A stretch of 9,177 nt of DNA from JBGOUV01 sp041477815 (GTDB lineage: Bacteria > Acidobacteriota > Terriglobia > Bryobacterales > JACQDG01). A program made the translations under genes and the position numbers. The notes under the pieces are model-generated. The model did not search any database, had not been told where the DNA came from, and saw only the letters and a program-made list of their open reading frames with translations. Each line of letters opens with the position of its first letter. The first letter of the stretch is position 1. Positions 6,541-9,177 of the stretch are shown in pieces. The DNA is taken from contig JBGOUV010000280.1 in the NCBI GenBank assembly GCA_041477815.1, positions 1-9,177 on the forward strand, in the 5' to 3' direction.

Positions 6541-8426
6541 TGGTGCGATCCGCCGTTATCCTGATTGTGAGCGCCGCTGCGGTAGGGGCGCAAGACGAGC
6601 CGAAGCTGGAGCCGCTGAAGACCTCCATCACGGTGACGGAGAAGATCGACGCCGAAGTTCCCGGAGTGGTGACCAAGCTGGACGAGACGGGACTGGAGAG
6701 CCGGCCGGGAATCAACCTGGACGACCGGCTGCGCGACCTCCCGGGGTTCAGCCTGTTCCGGCGCAGCTCCAGCCTGGTAACGCATCCCACGGCCTCGGGG
6801 ATCTCGCTGCGCGGGATCGGGTCGAGCGGGGCCAGCCGGACCCTGGTGCTGATGGACGGGCTGCCGGCCAATGATCCGTTCGGCGGGTGGGTGTACTGGA
6901 GCCGCTTCAACCTCGATTCGCTGGACCGGGTAGAGGTGACGCGGGCGGCGTCGTCGAGCCTGTTTGGCGACCGGGCCATGGGAGGCGTTATCTCGCTGTT
7001 TTCGCCGGCGCCGGAGAGACGGCATTTCAACGGGGCGTTCGAGGCCGGCAATGCCGGGGTGTTCGACGCCCGCGGCGGATACACGGACCTGTGGGGGCCG
7101 GTGGGACTGTCGACATTCGCGCGCGGGGTCTCTACCGATGGTTACTATATAGTGCCGGCCGGCATCCGCGGCGCCGCCGACCGGAAGGCCGGAGTGGACT
7201 TCGTCACCGGGGACGTGAAGCTGGACTGGTTCGGGACCAAGGAGCGGGTGTCGGTGAAGGGGAACATCCTCGCCGAGCGCCGGGAGAACGGCACGGCGCT
7301 GACCCAGAACTCGAGCTCGCTGGGGACGGTGGGGGTCAGCTACAGCCGGGAGAGCCTGTCGTTGCTGGCGTACCACTCGCGGGGCGAGTTCCACAGCTCG
7401 TTTTCCACCGTGCTGGCGGGGCGGAACACGGAGCGTCCGACGTTCAACCAGCGGGTGCCGTCGGAGGACACCGGCGTGTCGGGCGTGTGGGCGCGGCGCT
7501 CCCGGGTGCTGAATCTTACCTTGGGGGCCGATGTACATCGTCCCAGCGGAGAGAGCATCGATACGCTGTTTCCCACGGGCCGGCGGGTGGGAGGCGGGCG
7601 CCTGTGGCAGCAGGGAACCTTTATCCAGACCGATCTGCCGGTGGGGCAGCGCGTGCGCCTGCACGGCGGGGTGCGGCACTACTTCACCGGACAGGGCAAG
7701 ACCTTCTGGAGCCCCAGCTTCGGCTTGGCCGTGGCCGACGGGCCGCGGCGGTGGCGTGCGACGGCGTTCCGGAGCTTCCGGGCGCCCACGCTCAACGAGC
7801 TGTTCCGGGCCTTCAGCGTAGGCAACACTCTGACGCTGGCGAACACGGATCTGCGTCCCGAAACGCTGGTGGGCGGCGAGATCGGGATGGATTGGCAGAC
7901 GCGCGCGTGGGTGGTGCGGACCACCGGCTTCTGGAATGCGATCGACGACCTGGTGGGCAACGTGACGCTATCCACCACGCCCGCGCTGATCACCCGGCAG
8001 CGCCAGAACCTGATCGCCGCCAAGACGCGGGGGGGGGAGGTCGAGTTGGAGAAAGCCTTCCGGCGAATCCGGGCGCAGGCGGCGTATCTATTCGTGGACG
8101 CGCGGGTGGGCACCGGGCTGCGGATCCCGCAGGTGGGACGGCACCAGGGGTCGGCGCGAGTGATGTACGACGCCGGGCGGACGCTGGCCAGCGTGGGAGT
8201 TCGCAGCTACGCGCTGCAACCCGAGGACGACTTGAACCGGTTCATCCTGCCGGGCTATGCCACGGTCCAGATACTGGTGCGGCGGAGATTGGCGCTGGGA
8301 TTCTCGGCCATGGCGGAGGTGGAGAATCTGCTGAACCGGACGTACGTGGTGGGATTCTCTCCGACTCCGACCATCGGGGCGCCGCGGTTGTGGCGGGCGG
8401 GGTTGCGGTGGGAGGCGGCCCGGTAG
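6540..8426 (+). CDS. TonB-dependent outer-membrane receptor (BtuB-like size)
   Basis: The 628-residue protein starts with a short signal peptide (residues 1-17, VILIVSAAAVGA). A TonB-box-like stretch TSITVTEKI follows (28-36), then a plug domain (about 40-160) with LRDLPGFSLF, SLRGIGSSGASRTLVLMDGL and RVEVTRAASSSLFGDRAMGG. The rest is a beta-barrel with the usual late motifs FRAPTLNELF, NTDLRPETLVGGEIG and, near the end, VENLLNRTYVVGF. The length is close to BtuB (about 614), so it probably imports a cofactor, metal chelate or small sugar rather than a large ligand; the ligand cannot be read from sequence. There is no carboxypeptidase-like N-terminal extension of the kind found in the large Acidobacterial receptors. 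It ends in WEAAR rather than an aromatic residue. The GTG start overlaps the DUF58 stop by one base, with GGAG at 6528-6531. A run of nine Gs (8029-8037) lies within the barrel coding region. Confidence 0.93.
   Translation: MVRSAVILIVSAAAVGAQDEPKLEPLKTSITVTEKIDAEVPGVVTKLDETGLESRPGINLDDRLRDLPGFSLFRRSSSLVTHPTASGISLRGIGSSGASRTLVLMDGLPANDPFGGWVYWSRFNLDSLDRVEVTRAASSSLFGDRAMGGVISLFSPAPERRHFNGAFEAGNAGVFDARGGYTDLWGPVGLSTFARGVSTDGYYIVPAGIRGAADRKAGVDFVTGDVKLDWFGTKERVSVKGNILAERRENGTALTQNSSSLGTVGVSYSRESLSLLAYHSRGEFHSSFSTVLAGRNTERPTFNQRVPSEDTGVSGVWARRSRVLNLTLGADVHRPSGESIDTLFPTGRRVGGGRLWQQGTFIQTDLPVGQRVRLHGGVRHYFTGQGKTFWSPSFGLAVADGPRRWRATAFRSFRAPTLNELFRAFSVGNTLTLANTDLRPETLVGGEIGMDWQTRAWVVRTTGFWNAIDDLVGNVTLSTTPALITRQRQNLIAAKTRGGEVELEKAFRRIRAQAAYLFVDARVGTGLRIPQVGRHQGSARVMYDAGRTLASVGVRSYALQPEDDLNRFILPGYATVQILVRRRLALGFSAMAEVENLLNRTYVVGFSPTPTIGAPRLWRAGLRWEAAR
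8029..8037 (+). repeat. Nine-G homopolymer inside the receptor gene
   Basis: The bases code Arg-Gly-Gly-Glu in the sequence AKTRGGEVELE of the barrel. Gain or loss of one G would shift the frame and truncate the last quarter of the protein. It is the longest mononucleotide run I noticed in the window. Confidence 0.85.
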
Positions 8427-8436
8427 ACCCGGTAGA
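8419..8436 (+). repeat. Perfect 9-bp tandem duplication across the receptor stop codon
   Basis: CCCGGTAGA occurs twice head to tail (8419-8427 and 8428-8436). The first copy contains the TAG stop of the TonB receptor. It could come from slippage or be a target-site duplication left by an excised insertion. Confidence 0.7.
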
Positions 8437-8449
8437 CGCATATGGTTGA

Positions 8450-8557
8450 CGGCGGCACTCTCATTTTGAGAGCATCACAGGGAAGCGGGCCATCAGCAAG
8501 AGCCAGGCGAAGAAGTTGGCTGAGTTCTTCCATGTGACGCCGGACCTATTCCTATAG
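8450..8557 (+). pseudogene. Remnant of an Xre/HigA-type antitoxin gene (C-terminal end only)
   Basis: In the frame ending at TAG 8555-8557, the translation contains GKRAISKSQAKKLAEFF followed by HVTPDLFL. This is the standard C-terminal part of HTH antitoxins of the HigA class, where the recognition-helix region reads like SxILNGKRxISKxxAKKLAxFF and the chain ends in VSPxLFI/L. Similarity reaches back to about base 8453 (RHSHFESIT), and a TGA at 8447-8449 closes the frame upstream. No start codon lies between that stop and the homologous part, and no toxin gene is beside it. It is therefore a decayed fragment about 35 codons long, probably the debris of a toxin-antitoxin module, and is not expected to be expressed. 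Confidence 0.75.
8458..8472 (+). terminator. Hairpin downstream of the receptor gene (weak terminator candidate)
   Basis: CTCTCA-TTT-TGAGAG forms a perfect six-base stem with a three-base loop, 31 bases after the receptor stop. No T-run follows, and the bases also belong to the antitoxin remnant, so the palindrome may be chance. Confidence 0.25.
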
Positions 8558-8570
8558 CGGTCCCCCCGGC

Positions 8571-8595
8571 TTAAGGTGTTACCCTAATTTAAGGT
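8571..8595 (+). promoter_or_regulatory. Paired TTAAGGT direct repeats upstream of the kinase gene
   Basis: TTAAGGT occurs at 8571-8577 and again at 8589-8595, 18 bases apart. The intervening CTAATTT is AT-rich and could supply a -10-like element. The second copy places AAGG four bases before the kinase ATG as a short-spaced ribosome-binding site. An operator role is only a possibility. Confidence 0.3.
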
Positions 8596-8598
8596 TCT

Positions 8599-9177
8599 AT
8601 GGTCAGCGCCGGCACTCACCTCGGCCCCTACGAGATCCTTTCCCTGCTCGGCGCCGGCGGTATGGGCGAAGTCTACCGCGCCCGCGACACCCGCCTCGGC
8701 CGCGAGGTCGCTATCAAGGTCCTTCCGCCCGTTTTCGCCGATGACCCGGAGCGCATGGCCCGCTTCGAGCGCGAAGCCCAAGTACTCGCCTCGCTGAACC
8801 ATCCCAACATCGCCCAGCTCTATGGCCTGGAAGAACGCGCTCTGGTAATGGAGTACGTCCCCGGCGAGACGCTGCGCTGTCCGCTTCCGCTCGACGAGGC
8901 CCTCCCCCTCCTCCGCCAAATCATCGACGCCCTGGAAGAAGCCCACGAGCGCGGCATCGTCCACCGCGACCTGAAGCCCGCCAACATCAAGGTCACGCCC
9001 GACGGCAGGGTCAAGGTGCTCGATTTCGGCTTGGCCAAAGCGCTCGCCGACGATCCCGCCGCCACCAACGCCTACAACTCACCGACCCTCGCCGCCACCG
9101 CCCTGACCCGTAGCGCCGTGCTCCTGGGTACGGCAGCTTACATGAGCCCCGAACAGGCGCGCGGCAAGCCGGTGGAC
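8599..9177 (+). CDS. Hanks-type serine/threonine protein kinase, N-terminal part (continues past the window)
   Basis: The frame from ATG 8599 is open to the last base, giving 193 residues of an unfinished protein. It shows the full kinase signature in order: glycine-rich loop LGAGGMGEVYRA (residues 17-28), the VAIK lysine Lys40, the helix-C glutamate Glu59 within RFEREAQVL, the hinge ALVMEYVPGETL (81-92), the catalytic loop HRDLKPANI (122-130), DFG (142-144) and the activation-segment end GTAAYMSPEQARG (177-189). All catalytic residues are present, so it should be active, phosphorylating Ser/Thr on unknown targets. Relatives in Acidobacteria usually carry a C-terminal TolB/WD40 propeller or TPR region, sometimes after a membrane helix; that part lies outside the window. 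The region between the VAIK lysine and the catalytic loop is compact. Codons end mostly in C, unlike the G-ending preference of the receptor and permease genes. AAGG lies four bases before the start. Confidence 0.95.
   Translation, partial: MVSAGTHLGPYEILSLLGAGGMGEVYRARDTRLGREVAIKVLPPVFADDPERMARFEREAQVLASLNHPNIAQLYGLEERALVMEYVPGETLRCPLPLDEALPLLRQIIDALEEAHERGIVHRDLKPANIKVTPDGRVKVLDFGLAKALADDPAATNAYNSPTLAATALTRSAVLLGTAAYMSPEQARGKPVD

Noticed and set aside
6887..8449. 520-codon plus-strand frame overlapping the TonB receptor
   Set aside because: It is the +1 shadow of the receptor; the translation is Gly/Arg/Ala-rich low complexity and the receptor frame carries the family motifs.
8542..8563. 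GGACC/GGTCC inverted repeat as a terminator before the kinase gene
   Set aside because: The stem is five bases with a 12-base loop, is followed by a C-run rather than Ts, and overlaps the end of the antitoxin remnant.
1..9177. CRISPR array, tRNA, rRNA or transposase gene
   Set aside because: I saw no regularly spaced repeats, no tRNA cloverleaf with a matching anticodon arm, and no transposase or integrase motif in any frame read.

Overview
The window is GC-rich bacterial DNA and most resembles a Solibacter/Bryobacter-type member of the Acidobacteriota. This rests on family content: a TolB-propeller amidohydrolase, a Hanks-type Ser/Thr kinase with the GAGGMGEVYRARDTRLGREV signature common in that group, a small TonB-dependent receptor, and secreted proteins of the expected type. 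No rRNA or other marker gene is present, so the assignment is an inference from gene style.

Layout. (1) Positions 1-791, plus strand: the tail of a TolB-like beta-propeller protein that runs into the first strands of an amidohydrolase domain and then stops abruptly, before the metal-binding motifs. (2) Positions 679-3362, minus strand: a two-gene operon. A berberine-bridge-type FAD-linked oxidase is followed, through a 4-base ATGA overlap, by a secreted protein that looks like a helical-toroid (glycosidase or epimerase-like) protein. Its reading frame runs without a stop into the antisense of the amidohydrolase, so positions about 760-790 are a junction where two convergent genes lose their normal ends. 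(3) Positions 3363-3560: a divergent promoter region with a perfect TTGACA box facing the oxidase. (4) Positions 3561-5204, plus: an LldP/LctP-family lactate permease. (5) Positions 5219-5318: a compact intergenic element bounded by a perfect 10-bp inverted repeat and holding four internal hairpins. (6) Positions 5335-8426, plus: a DUF58 membrane protein and a TonB-dependent receptor whose stop and start codons share one base. (7) Positions 8427-8598: a decayed 3' end of an Xre/HigA-type antitoxin gene between short repeats. (8) Positions 8599 to the window end, plus: the N-terminal part of a Ser/Thr protein kinase.

How the genes may work together. The oxidase, the toroid protein and the permease form a divergent cluster that would fit extracellular carbohydrate processing or oxidation and uptake of a small hydroxy-acid, but no substrate is readable from the sequence. 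The DUF58-receptor pair looks translationally coupled and is an unusual pairing, since DUF58 genes usually sit with MoxR ATPases. The kinase uses C-ending codons while the genes before it favour G-ending ones, and it is separated from them by debris, so it is probably an independent unit.

No complete new defence or mobile system is visible. The best leads are the multi-hairpin element at 5219-5318, the double-truncation junction near 760-790, the nine-G tract inside the receptor gene and the antitoxin remnant at 8450-8557.
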